Assembly (NCBI GenBank): GCA_000974665.1
Contig: BBSY01000002.1
Coordinates: forward strand, 1,054,001-1,118,000
Direction of reading: 5' to 3'
DNA: 64,000 nt
Source of the DNA: an alpha proteobacterium U9-1i
GTDB lineage: Bacteria; Pseudomonadota; Alphaproteobacteria; Caulobacterales; Aquidulcibacteraceae
A program made the translations under genes and the position numbers. This document shows, piece after piece, positions 26,246 through 33,201 of the stretch. The notes beneath the pieces were generated by a model. The model saw only the letters and a program-made list of their open reading frames with translations. It was not told the origin of the DNA and did not search any database. Positions within the stretch are counted from its first letter, which is position 1; every line of letters starts with the position of its first letter.

Positions 26246-27058
26246 TCAGTGAACTTTGCTTTCGATGGCGCTAGCACCGCGTTCGGCGAGGTCCGCCGCG
26301 CGCCGCGCTGCTTCATCAGCTACGCCGCCAAGGTTTTCGCGTTCTGCGTTGGAAAGCGGGGTCGCGCCGCCGAGTGCTGCGCCAAGCGCGAACAGAGCGG
26401 CGCCGACAGCAAGCGGGTTATGCTCGTAGAAATCTTCCGCTTGGTGCCTGGCGTGGGAGGCGCGTTCGCCGAGTTTCACGCCTTGGTCTTGCACGAAATG
26501 CTTGGCATTGGCGACCGCGTGTTGCGCGCTCTCACCAGCGTTCGAGAAAGCTTGGCCGATGCGGTCGCGGGTCTTGGCGGCGGCTTTCTCGACACCTTCC
26601 ACGGCGTGAGCGACACGTTGCTTGAAGTCGTGAATTGCTTCGCCGGCCTGCTGCTTCAAGTCGAGCGCCTTGGCGTAAGCCGCGTGTACGCGCTCGTTAT
26701 AGGCGTCATCGGATTCACTGGTGTTGCGTGGCGTGGCCCAGCGCGCTTCTTCGATGGAACGATAGCGCCGCTCGGAATGCCAATCGTCGGCGTTCATCGC
26801 CACAGATCGCGGCCGATGCTGTTGGTTCTGCGATGCCATGAGCCACGCGACGCCAATCGCAATCAAAGCCGCCGGCAGTGGGTTGTCCTTCACTTGAGTT
26901 CCCAGCTTTCCGGCGAACTGCCCCAGCTGGCCTTGCGCCAAACCCAAAGCCTCATCCACCATTTGCCCGGGTGAGATCTTGCGTCCAAGCTGCTCGAGAG
27001 TGTCGTTGAGGCGATGGCGGGATTGATCGAGATCACGCTCGATGCGGTCAGTTTCCAT
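26246..27058 (-). CDS. DUF3618 domain protein, membrane-associated
   Basis: 270 residues from the ATG at 27058 (a GTG at 27064 overlaps the upstream stop). The N-terminus TDRIERDLDQSRHRLNDTLEQLGRKISPGQMVDEAL is a DUF3618 signature. A first hydrophobic segment follows (PLPAALIAIGVAWLMAS), then a long charged helical region and a second hydrophobic stretch (PLAVGAALFALGAALGG). The family is linked to envelope stress and is often found with phage-holin-like and helical small proteins, as here. It is the third gene of an operon with an EcfG-type promoter. Confidence 0.8.
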   Translation of the reverse strand: METDRIERDLDQSRHRLNDTLEQLGRKISPGQMVDEALGLAQGQLGQFAGKLGTQVKDNPLPAALIAIGVAWLMASQNQQHRPRSVAMNADDWHSERRYRSIEEARWATPRNTSESDDAYNERVHAAYAKALDLKQQAGEAIHDFKQRVAHAVEGVEKAAAKTRDRIGQAFSNAGESAQHAVANAKHFVQDQGVKLGERASHARHQAEDFYEHNPLAVGAALFALGAALGGATPLSNAERENLGGVADEAARRAADLAERGASAIESKVH

Positions 27059-27060
27059 GC

Positions 27061-27444
27061 TCACGAGATATTCTCCTTGATCAAATTGAGGTCGCGCGAG
27101 ATTTGGCGCGAGGTTTTGGGAAGGCTGATCTTCTCTGTGGAAAGCGCCTTGAGTCCGCTGCGCAGGATCAGTTGCGAGCTCACGCCGCCAACCACGGCCA
27201 TGATCAATGCGGCTGCCCAGAGCGGTAGAACGAGCCCGATGAGATATGCGCCGCCGAACAATCCGAGCGTGACCGAACTGCCAGCGAGGGCTACGCCGAA
27301 GGCGGTGCGCAACATCCCGTCGCCCATCTCGCGCACGTTCTCCATGGCTTCCGCGCGCGCGAGGCGGATCTCGTTGCGCATGAGGTCGCCAGCTTGAGCT
27401 GCGACGTCGCTCGCCAACTCGGCCAGAGTGCGTTCAGCGGACAT
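27061..27444 (-). CDS. Phage holin superfamily III-like membrane protein
   Basis: The 127-residue protein has an N-terminal amphipathic region (LAELASDVAAQAGDLMRNEIRLARAEAMENV). Two closely spaced membrane helices follow (AFGVALAGSSVTLGLFGGAYLI and PLWAAALIMAVVGGVSSQLI), then a basic C-terminus. This is the Actinobact_holin_X/DUF1469-like pattern found in many non-phage genomes. It is the middle gene of the stress operon, 3 bases after its upstream neighbour. Confidence 0.78.
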   Translation of the reverse strand: MSAERTLAELASDVAAQAGDLMRNEIRLARAEAMENVREMGDGMLRTAFGVALAGSSVTLGLFGGAYLIGLVLPLWAAALIMAVVGGVSSQLILRSGLKALSTEKISLPKTSRQISRDLNLIKENIS

Positions 27445-27447
27445 GGC

Positions 27448-27933
27448 TCAGATCGCTCCGAATGAATCGGAGCGCGTGAGTGGATCGCTGTGCTCAGCGT
27501 TCGCGCGCTCAATCGCAGTTTTTCCGACGCGTGCCGCGGCAAAGCCGAGGGCGAGGCTGACGCCGAGGAACAATGCAGGTTGCCGGCGCGCGAAGCTGTT
27601 GACGTCGTCAAACACACCACGCATGTCGCCACCCGACAGGGCGCTCGACGCGCGATCAAGGCCGTCCGCTGACTTGCGCAGCGCGGTTCCGATCCATGCG
27701 TGCTCGTCCTGGCACTCCTGAGATGCGCGCCGCAGTGCGGAGGCTGCGCTTTGCGTGGTGCGCTCGACTTGTTCCGCACCTTTGCCGAGGGCGTCGCTCG
27801 CTACGTTTTTCGCGGTATTTACCGCGCCTGAGGCTGCTTGCTTGATCCGTTGCGCTGCATCCGCCGCGCTTACATCGGAATTGGTCGCGCCGAGATGATC
27901 GCCGCGTGTGTTGTCGCCGCGTGGGGTGTCCAT
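27448..27933 (-). CDS. Small helical membrane-anchored stress protein
   Basis: The 161-residue protein is mostly Ala/Ser/Asp-rich amphipathic helix (AADAAQRIKQAASGAVNTAKNVASDALGKGAEQVERTTQSAAS), with one C-terminal membrane segment (PALFLGVSLALGFAAARVG). It resembles LEA-like/CsbD-like or DUF883-type stress proteins, but I cannot place it firmly. Its Shine-Dalgarno site lies in the loop of a 10-bp hairpin, and an EcfG-type promoter lies just upstream. First gene of the operon with the holin-like and DUF3618 genes. Confidence 0.7.
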   Translation of the reverse strand: MDTPRGDNTRGDHLGATNSDVSAADAAQRIKQAASGAVNTAKNVASDALGKGAEQVERTTQSAASALRRASQECQDEHAWIGTALRKSADGLDRASSALSGGDMRGVFDDVNSFARRQPALFLGVSLALGFAAARVGKTAIERANAEHSDPLTRSDSFGAI

Positions 27934-27957
27934 GAACTTCTCCTTGTGAAGTTCATG
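27931..27957 (-). promoter_or_regulatory. Hairpin enclosing the start region of the 27933 gene
   Basis: CATGAACTTC and its exact complement (27931-27940 and 27948-27957) pair around a 7-base loop. In the mRNA the loop holds the core of the Shine-Dalgarno site (ACAAGGA), and the 3' arm contains the ATG. This could throttle translation or act as a thermosensitive switch. Confidence 0.55.
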
Positions 27958-27960
27958 AGC

Positions 27961-27985
27961 AACGCGAGTTTTATGGGAGTGTTCC
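27961..27985 (-). promoter_or_regulatory. EcfG-type promoter of the 27933-26246 operon
   Basis: On the minus strand: GGAAC (27985-27981), a 16-base spacer, then CGTT (27964-27961). This matches the alphaproteobacterial general stress sigma factor consensus. The first gene starts 28 bases on. Confidence 0.8.
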
Positions 27986-28007
27986 TCGCGCGCTGCAGCG
28001 CGCGAGG
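27984..28007. terminator. 24-base perfect palindrome between phyR and the stress operon
   Basis: CCTCGCGCGCTG and its complement form a perfect palindrome. It lies downstream of phyR (stop at 28062) and touches the GGAAC box of the next promoter. No clear T-run follows on the minus strand, so termination is tentative. Confidence 0.5.
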
Positions 28008-28061
28008 CGTTTTAAACGAGAAATAACAAATGCAACGCCGCGTGCGGTGCGCGGTTGCGCT

Positions 28062-28844
28062 TTATGCGACTTCGCGCGTGCTTTCGAAGAACAAAGCTTG
28101 GCTCACGGCGGCCTGCACTGTCTCTTCGAGATACGGCTTGGTAATAAGGAAGGTCGGCTCCGGACGCTCGCCGGTGAGCAGGCGATCTGGGAAGGCGGTG
28201 ATAAAGATCACCGGCACTTGCATTTGACCCAGTATGTCAGCGACGGCGTCGATGCCGGATGACCCATCTGCAAGCTGCACATCCGCCAGCACTAGATCGG
28301 GCTTGTGTTGGGCGGCGGCGACCACGGCCTTGCTCGCGGTGTCGGCGGTGGCGACGACGCTATGGCCGAGCTTCGACACGATGTCTGACAGGTCCATCGC
28401 GATCAGCGTTTCGTCCTCGATGATGAGGATGCGTGCGCGCGTCTGGCGATCGATGTCGTCGCGGGCTTGCTCGACGAGTTTGGACACGTCGCGCCAAGTG
28501 GCGTTCATGATGCGCGCGGCTTCGTCCGTGGTGAAACCCTCGATTGTCGTAAGCAGCAGCGCCTGGCGGTTTGCCGGAGCCAGAGTTTGTAAGCGCTCTT
28601 GGGCTTTGCCGGCCAGACCACGCTCTTGCGCGGCGCCCCCAGCGTCCTTTGGCAAAACCGAGTGGAAAACTCGGTAAAGGGCGATGCGCGGCGGCAAGGA
28701 TTTCTCAAATTTTGACGCGTCGGCCACCAAGGCCCTCAGCGTATCGGCAACTTTTTCGTCACCGGCGCGTTGTGACCCTGTAAGCGCCCGCGCGTAGCGG
28801 CGCAGATAGGGAACATGGGGGGCAATGATGGTTGATAGCGACAT
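28062..28844 (-). CDS. phyR: General stress response regulator PhyR (anti-anti-sigma)
   Basis: 260 residues. The N-terminal two thirds of a sigma-like domain (residues 1-130: LSTIIAPHVPYLRRYARALTG, LQTLAPANRQALLLTTIEGF, EAARIMNATWRDV) is fused to a receiver (ILIIEDETLIAMDL, VLADVQLADG with phospho-acceptor Asp188, ITAFPD, TKPYLE). Phosphorylated PhyR exposes the sigma mimic, binds NepR and frees EcfG. It is divergent from nepR-ecfG, the usual layout, and has its own EcfG-type promoter, giving positive feedback. Confidence 0.97.
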   Translation of the reverse strand: MSLSTIIAPHVPYLRRYARALTGSQRAGDEKVADTLRALVADASKFEKSLPPRIALYRVFHSVLPKDAGGAAQERGLAGKAQERLQTLAPANRQALLLTTIEGFTTDEAARIMNATWRDVSKLVEQARDDIDRQTRARILIIEDETLIAMDLSDIVSKLGHSVVATADTASKAVVAAAQHKPDLVLADVQLADGSSGIDAVADILGQMQVPVIFITAFPDRLLTGERPEPTFLITKPYLEETVQAAVSQALFFESTREVA

Positions 28845-28891
28845 TCGAATTGGTCCTCGCCTGTCGGATGCGCAGGGCTCCGCGTATCCAA

Positions 28892-28916
28892 AACGTCGTA
28901 TCGCGACGTTGGTTCC
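28892..28916 (-). promoter_or_regulatory. EcfG-type promoter of phyR
   Basis: On the minus strand GGAAC (28916-28912), 16-base spacer, CGTT (28895-28892), about 47 bases before the phyR ATG. It is one of a divergent pair. Confidence 0.8.
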
Positions 28917-28939
28917 CTGTCCAAAGGCCAGATCGCCAG

Positions 28940-28964
28940 GGAACCGCCCGGGGAGTTGGACGTT
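28940..28964 (+). promoter_or_regulatory. EcfG-type promoter of nepR-ecfG
   Basis: GGAAC (28940-28944), 16-base spacer, CGTT (28961-28964), upstream of nepR. It forms a divergent pair with the phyR promoter and supports autoregulation. Confidence 0.8.
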
Positions 28965-29002
28965 GGCGGCTGGATTGGGTTCCCGTATCGTGAGAATAGG
29001 AA

Positions 29003-29248
29003 ATGTCCGACGAATTTGCGGTGAGAGAGGACCAGCGGATGTCCGAGCCGCCTAAAAAAGACGAGAATGAGCGGAAACCCCGGCGGCCGAAGGAGTTTTC
29101 CTCATCGGGCTCGAGGGGCGATGACTTCATTACCCGGAATCTGAAGAAGGCGTTCGAGGAGGTGGCCGCCGAGCCGCTCCCGGATGATATCATGGCGCTG
29201 CTGAACCAGCTCGATGCCCCGCCTGAAGGGGGCAACAAGGATGGCTGA
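29003..29248 (+). CDS. nepR: Anti-sigma factor NepR
   Basis: The small protein (81 residues from 29003, or 69 from the ATG at 29039, which has a better GAGAGAGG site) contains the NepR core RNLKKAFEEVAAEPLPDDIMALLNQL. NepR holds the sigma factor EcfG inactive until phospho-PhyR titrates it away. It overlaps ecfG by 8 bases and is co-transcribed from the EcfG promoter at 28940. The identity rests on the core motif plus position between phyR and ecfG. Confidence 0.93.
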   Translation: MSDEFAVREDQRMSEPPKKDENERKPRRPKEFSSSGSRGDDFITRNLKKAFEEVAAEPLPDDIMALLNQLDAPPEGGNKDG

Positions 29249-29807
29249 AGCCGCTTCTTCGCACCCGGACTTCCGCACGGAGCTTGTCCGGCTCATGCCG
29301 AACCTGCGCGCGTTCGCACGTTCGTTGTGCCCCAATCCGGCCCGCGCCGATGACTTGGTCCAGGATACATTGGTGAAGGCGCTCGCGAACAAAGACCGCT
29401 TTCAGCCGGGCACCAACATGGGCGCGTGGTTGTTCACCATCCTCCGCAACACGTATTATTCCGACCTGCGCCGCACACGGCGCGAAGTTGAGGATGCGGA
29501 AGGCGAACACGCTGCATCGCTCGCGGATTTGCCGAACCAGAACGGCGCTGCCGACTTGCAAGATTTCAAGCGCGCGTTCGCGCAACTGAACGACGACCAT
29601 CGCGAAATTCTCACGCTCGTTGGCGCGTTTGGGATGCCCTATGAGGAGGCTGCCGAGATTTGCGGGTGCGCCGTGGGCACCGTAAAGAGCCGTGTGAGCC
29701 GCGCGCGTAAGCGTTTGGCCGAGATTCTCGAGATTGATGAAGCCGACGGCGCGGACATGGATGAGGCCAGCAAATTGCCTCACGGCGTCATCGCGGGATC
29801 TTGGTGA
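29241..29807 (+). CDS. ecfG: General stress sigma factor EcfG
   Basis: From ATG 29241 the protein has 188 residues with ECF region 2 (LMPNLRAFARSLCPNPARADDLVQDTLVKALANKDRFQPGTNMGAWLFTILRNTYYSDLRR). Region 4 is FAQLNDDHREILTLVGAFGMPYEEAAEICGCAVGTVKSRVSRARKRLAEIL. This is the EcfG (SigT-like) type. It directs transcription from GGAAC-N16/17-CGTT promoters, of which several are visible nearby. It overlaps nepR and is followed by an overlapping kinase gene. Confidence 0.96.
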   Translation: MAEAASSHPDFRTELVRLMPNLRAFARSLCPNPARADDLVQDTLVKALANKDRFQPGTNMGAWLFTILRNTYYSDLRRTRREVEDAEGEHAASLADLPNQNGAADLQDFKRAFAQLNDDHREILTLVGAFGMPYEEAAEICGCAVGTVKSRVSRARKRLAEILEIDEADGADMDEASKLPHGVIAGSW

Positions 29808-31519
29808 AGTGGAAATGGTCAAACTTGGCTTGGCCGGTAGAGCTATCGTTTAAATCGCTACGGGGGCGGTTGGCGGCGCTGCTAGGGCTGGCGTTCCTGC
29901 CTGCGGGCGTCATCGCCATGCAGGCGGGTTTGTCCGCCGTCAGCGAACGCCAAGCCGGTTTCCAGCAAAGCGTTGGCGCACAAGAGGCGCTGGTGGTGGG
30001 TGAGCTCCGCGAGGAGCTCATCCAGCTGCGCGAAATGGCGCGCACTTTGGCGGCCAACGCTTCGCTCTTCGTCGATGACGCACGCGTTTGCAACGATACT
30101 TTGGTCGATCTGGGCGAACGCTTCCCCAACATCGCCAACATCGTCGTGATCGACGCCTCGGCTCGCGTTCGGTGCGCAAATCACGCCGCGGCCGTCGGGC
30201 AGCATATCGAGTCTCCGCTGGTTGAAACCGCAACAAGCGCGGGGCGCTCGGCGGTTGGGTTCGTGCGCTCTCCAGTCTTGAGCGCAATGCCGGTTTTTGC
30301 CGCCGTGGCGCCAACTTCAGTGGGGCCACGCTCATGGAATGTGGGCGTGTCTCGCGCCGCGCAGCCGCTCATGGAGAGGGTCGCGCAAGTTTCCTCGCAA
30401 CGAGACACCTACAGCATATTGGTTGATGGCCAAGGCCAGGTGCTGGTTCGCTTCGGCATGCCATTGAGCAGGGGCGATGAGCGAGAACTGACAGAGTTCC
30501 TTAGGGAGGGCGCCACGACCTGGAGCGGTGGTGCGTTTGCGATTGGATCGAGTTGGGCTGTGATCGCTCCAGTGCAGGAGAATGCACTGTATCTCCTGCG
30601 GGGTTGGCGTCCCGCGCCTTTGACGTGGTCAGAGCGGGGCGAGATTGCGCTCGCATTGGCGTTACCCTTGTTGCTTTGGCTGATCGCTGTCGCCGCCGCC
30701 TGGTGGGCGGTCGAGGTATACGTGGCGCGTCCGCTGTCAGTGCTTGAGGATTTGGCGCGCGCCTACGCGCGCGGGCAGACCACATACGGGGAAGAAATGC
30801 TGCTGCGCGGAGCGCCGATGGAATTGGCGAGCTTGCGGCGGACGATGGCGGCGATGGCGAAGACGCTGAGCGGACGCGAGCTGCGCTTGGCAGAAGCCCT
30901 GCGCGAAGAGCGTACTTTGCTGCGCGAAGTGCACCATCGGGTGAAGAACAACCTGCAAATGATGGCGAGCATCCTCTCGATCCAGTCCCGCTCTGCCGAG
31001 GACGAGGCGGAGGCGCGTGGTCTCGCCCGCGCAAATGAACGCGTCCATGTGTTGGCGATCGCCCACACTCACATCTACGCGTCTGGCGAAGTACACGAGA
31101 TCGCCCTGGACGAGCTGGCCGCAGAGATCGCACGTACGTTGGTGGGATCGCGCGGCAGCGATGTGCGCTTGAAGAGCGAGCTAGAACCGGTCCGCGCCGA
31201 GGTGGACGAGGCGGTGGCGTTCGCGTTCCTCATTGGCGAAGCCGTCTGTATCGCGCTTGACGCGACGCCCGCTGGGAAGGGCGCGATCATCAATCTGGCG
31301 CTGAAGGGTGTGTCGGAAGGCGCGATTTTCCTCGGTGTCACGTCGCCAGACGCAGACACGGTGGCGCCAACCGCGTCTTCCGCACTTCGCCTGATTCAGG
31401 CGTTCGCGCGCCAACTCAACGCAAACGTGACGTCTTGCCAGGCGACGCCCACCCTGATCGAGATCACGATCCCGCCGGCGGCCGCGCCTGCGCCCGCACC
31501 GGCGCCCGCCGAAGCGTAG
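29804..31519 (+). CDS. HisKA_2 sensor kinase of the general stress locus, degenerate ATPase domain (PhyK/PhyP-like)
   Basis: 571 residues from the GTG that overlaps the ecfG stop. Membrane segment about 23-43, periplasmic sensor 45-280, second segment about 282-305, HAMP-like linker, then HisKA_2 with [20 protein letters not shown] (phospho-His about 378). The catalytic domain looks broken: the N-box ELVTNAxKH is replaced by [18 protein letters not shown], and no DxGxG is visible. It may therefore act as a PhyR phosphatase or phosphotransfer protein rather than a kinase. PhyP in sphingomonads is a precedent from memory. The Pro/Ala-rich tail is unusual. Confidence 0.82.
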   Translation: MKWKWSNLAWPVELSFKSLRGRLAALLGLAFLPAGVIAMQAGLSAVSERQAGFQQSVGAQEALVVGELREELIQLREMARTLAANASLFVDDARVCNDTLVDLGERFPNIANIVVIDASARVRCANHAAAVGQHIESPLVETATSAGRSAVGFVRSPVLSAMPVFAAVAPTSVGPRSWNVGVSRAAQPLMERVAQVSSQRDTYSILVDGQGQVLVRFGMPLSRGDERELTEFLREGATTWSGGAFAIGSSWAVIAPVQENALYLLRGWRPAPLTWSERGEIALALALPLLLWLIAVAAAWWAVEVYVARPLSVLEDLARAYARGQTTYGEEMLLRGAPMELASLRRTMAAMAKTLSGRELRLAEALREERTLLREVHHRVKNNLQMMASILSIQSRSAEDEAEARGLARANERVHVLAIAHTHIYASGEVHEIALDELAAEIARTLVGSRGSDVRLKSELEPVRAEVDEAVAFAFLIGEAVCIALDATPAGKGAIINLALKGVSEGAIFLGVTSPDADTVAPTASSALRLIQAFARQLNANVTSCQATPTLIEITIPPAAAPAPAPAPAEA

Positions 31520-31521
31520 CG

Positions 31522-31547
31522 GGAACAACAGCCTCGCCCTTCGCGTT
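31522..31547 (+). promoter_or_regulatory. EcfG-type promoter of the DUF1328 gene
   Basis: GGAAC (31522-31526), 17-base spacer, CGTT (31544-31547), about 32 bases before the ATG at 31579. Confidence 0.8.
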
Positions 31548-31578
31548 CTTCGAGCATGTGTTCAACCGGAGAAAAGCC

Positions 31579-31758
31579 ATGTTGAGATGGGCGCTTATAT
31601 TCTTCGTCGTTGCGATCATCGCCGGCCTGTTCGGGTTCGGCGGCATAGCTTCGGCCTCTGCTGGTATCGCGCAGATTCTGTTCTTCGTGTTCTTGGTGCT
31701 CTTCGCGATCAGTCTGGTCATGAGTCTCACACGAGGGCGCGCGCCACCAGTGGCATAG
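31579..31758 (+). CDS. DUF1328 (YtjA-type) small membrane protein
   Basis: The 59-residue peptide is almost entirely two membrane helices: [50 protein letters not shown]. That is the DUF1328 signature. The start is fixed by a GGAG-type site (ACCGGAGAAAAGCC). An EcfG-type promoter upstream puts it in the general stress regulon, where small membrane proteins of this kind are common. The function is unknown. Confidence 0.88.
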   Translation: MLRWALIFFVVAIIAGLFGFGGIASASAGIAQILFFVFLVLFAISLVMSLTRGRAPPVA

Positions 31759-31791
31759 CTGACCTTGTGGCCGGTTCAACAGCGGTTCGCC

Positions 31792-32514
31792 TCAAGCGAG
31801 CCGCTGTTTCTTATCGGTGTGAAGGTATGATGGATCGAATTGAGCGAGCTCGGCCAAGCGCTTCGGGGCCAATATCTGAACCGAGGAATCACTGGTGCGG
31901 ATGAGCGCTTCGCGGCGCAGCGCGCTCATGGAGCGCGAGACGTGGACTGGAGAAAGCCCCAGCATATCTGCAATCACGTCGCGGGAGAGTGGCATCGCAA
32001 TCGTGTCGCTTTCGGAAACACCGGCCAGATGCAAGCGACGCTGCAGCTCCAGCAACAGGTGCGCCAAACGCTCAACGCCGGAGCGCCGACCGAGACGAAC
32101 AATATGCTCGCGAAGGATTGATTCCTCTTGTACCGACGCCCACCAGAATGCAGTGGCCAAGCGTCCGTTCGCGCGGATCGCGTTCAGAAAATCATCGCGC
32201 CGCGCCCGTAGCATCTCAACCGCGGAGATTGAATCCACGGAATGATCCGCTTTTGTGTCAATCAGCGCTTGAAGGTCGAAGCAATCGCCGGGGAGCATGA
32301 CATTGACGATCTGACGGCTGCCGTCATTCAATGTTCGGTACCGGATGGCCCAGCCACGAGACACCACGAACACGTGCGTCAGCGTATCGCCGACATTGAT
32401 GATCTTGGCGTTCGCGCGCAACGTTACGCGCGCCACAGGCGCTGCGAGCAGGGTTTCGAAATCCGCGTCAGTCAAATCGGAATACGCGTTGATGCGGGCG
32501 ATGAGGGGCTTCAT
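31792..32514 (-). CDS. Crp/Fnr-family transcriptional regulator
   Basis: The 240-residue protein has a cyclic-nucleotide-binding-like barrel (VTLRANAKIINVGDTLTHVFVVSRGWAIRYR, QIVNVMLPGDCFDLQ) and a C-terminal HTH_Crp (IAMPLSRDVIADMLGLSPVHVSRSMSALRREALI). It has no N-terminal cysteine cluster, so it is not a classical Fnr oxygen sensor. An EcfG-type promoter lies immediately upstream, making it a second-tier regulator of the stress response. Its targets are unknown. Confidence 0.9.
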   Translation of the reverse strand: MKPLIARINAYSDLTDADFETLLAAPVARVTLRANAKIINVGDTLTHVFVVSRGWAIRYRTLNDGSRQIVNVMLPGDCFDLQALIDTKADHSVDSISAVEMLRARRDDFLNAIRANGRLATAFWWASVQEESILREHIVRLGRRSGVERLAHLLLELQRRLHLAGVSESDTIAMPLSRDVIADMLGLSPVHVSRSMSALRREALIRTSDSSVQILAPKRLAELAQFDPSYLHTDKKQRLA

Positions 32515-32522
32515 GAGGGGAA

Positions 32523-32548
32523 AACGCAGTGCGCAACCGCCAAGTTCC
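32523..32548 (-). promoter_or_regulatory. EcfG-type promoter of the Crp/Fnr gene
   Basis: Minus strand: GGAAC (32548-32544), 17-base spacer, CGTT (32526-32523). The CGTT box ends only 8 bases before the ATG at 32514, so the transcript would be nearly leaderless or a downstream start is used. Confidence 0.65.
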
Positions 32549-32559
32549 TGATTAGACGT

Positions 32560-32934
32560 TCATGCGCTTTTGCGGCGTCCGACGCGCTGCGCCAGCGCCA
32601 CGATGTCGCCGTAAACGATTGGCTCGATGAGTAGCTCGCCGATCGGTGCGGACGCCGCAGACGGCGCTGTCCACGCGATCACCGTTTCGGGATTTGTGGC
32701 GCGCGCGAAGTCGGCCAGCGGCCAAAAGGCCGGTGCGGCCTTCAGGATAACCAGATCAAATCCTTTCGTCGCAATGATTTGAGCGGCATCTGCGGAACTC
32801 GCCGACATTACTGCCGGCATTGTGGGCGAGAACGCCTTGCGCACCATGGTCTCAAGCTGTAGCGCGCGGACCGGCGACGGTTCGGCGATGAGAATCGCTA
32901 TTGCAGAATGATCTGAAATTGTTTGCCCGCCCAT
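32560..32934 (-). CDS. Receiver-like protein lacking the phospho-acceptor aspartate
   Basis: The 124-residue product (ATG 32934; GTG at 32958 possible) looks like a CheY-type alpha/beta fold. It has AIAILIAEPSPVRALQLETMV where receivers have paired acidic residues, FDLVILKAAPAF where the phospho-Asp should be (Lys here), and LLIEPIVYGDIVALAQRV where Lys-Pro is expected. It would be a pseudo-receiver. It sits between the stress-controlled Crp/Fnr gene and the HWE kinase. The fold assignment is by pattern only. Confidence 0.5.
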   Translation of the reverse strand: MGGQTISDHSAIAILIAEPSPVRALQLETMVRKAFSPTMPAVMSASSADAAQIIATKGFDLVILKAAPAFWPLADFARATNPETVIAWTAPSAASAPIGELLIEPIVYGDIVALAQRVGRRKSA

Positions 32935-33150
32935 GCCCCGCCATCCGGTTGAGCACACTAACGGTCGCGCGGCGCCGCTGAGTGATCATTTGATACAGGA
33001 GCGGGATTTGGAGGCGGTGTACGCCGGGCCCCGAGCGGGGGGGCGGATGAAGGAGCCCGGCGCTTACCTCGTTCTTGCGAACGTGCAGGGTCAACAACGA
33101 TTGCGGGCATTGGTTCCGGCCATTTCGACTGCCCAGAGAATTTTTTGATG

Positions 33151-33175
33151 GGAACTCTGGTTCCGTCTGGAAGTT
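33151..33175 (+). promoter_or_regulatory. Possible EcfG-type promoter of the HWE kinase gene
   Basis: GGAAC (33151-33155), 16-base spacer, AGTT (33172-33175), one mismatch from CGTT. It lies 27 bases before the ATG at 33202 and argues against a start further upstream. Confidence 0.45.
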
Positions 33176-33201
33176 GTCGGAGGTTAGCGAGAGCGGAACC
33201 T

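Noticed and set aside
32999-33144. EcfG promoter on the minus strand near 33111 (GGAAC...GTTG) for the pseudo-receiver gene
   Set aside because: The spacing to CGTT is 13 bases rather than 16-17, and it lies far from the start codon.
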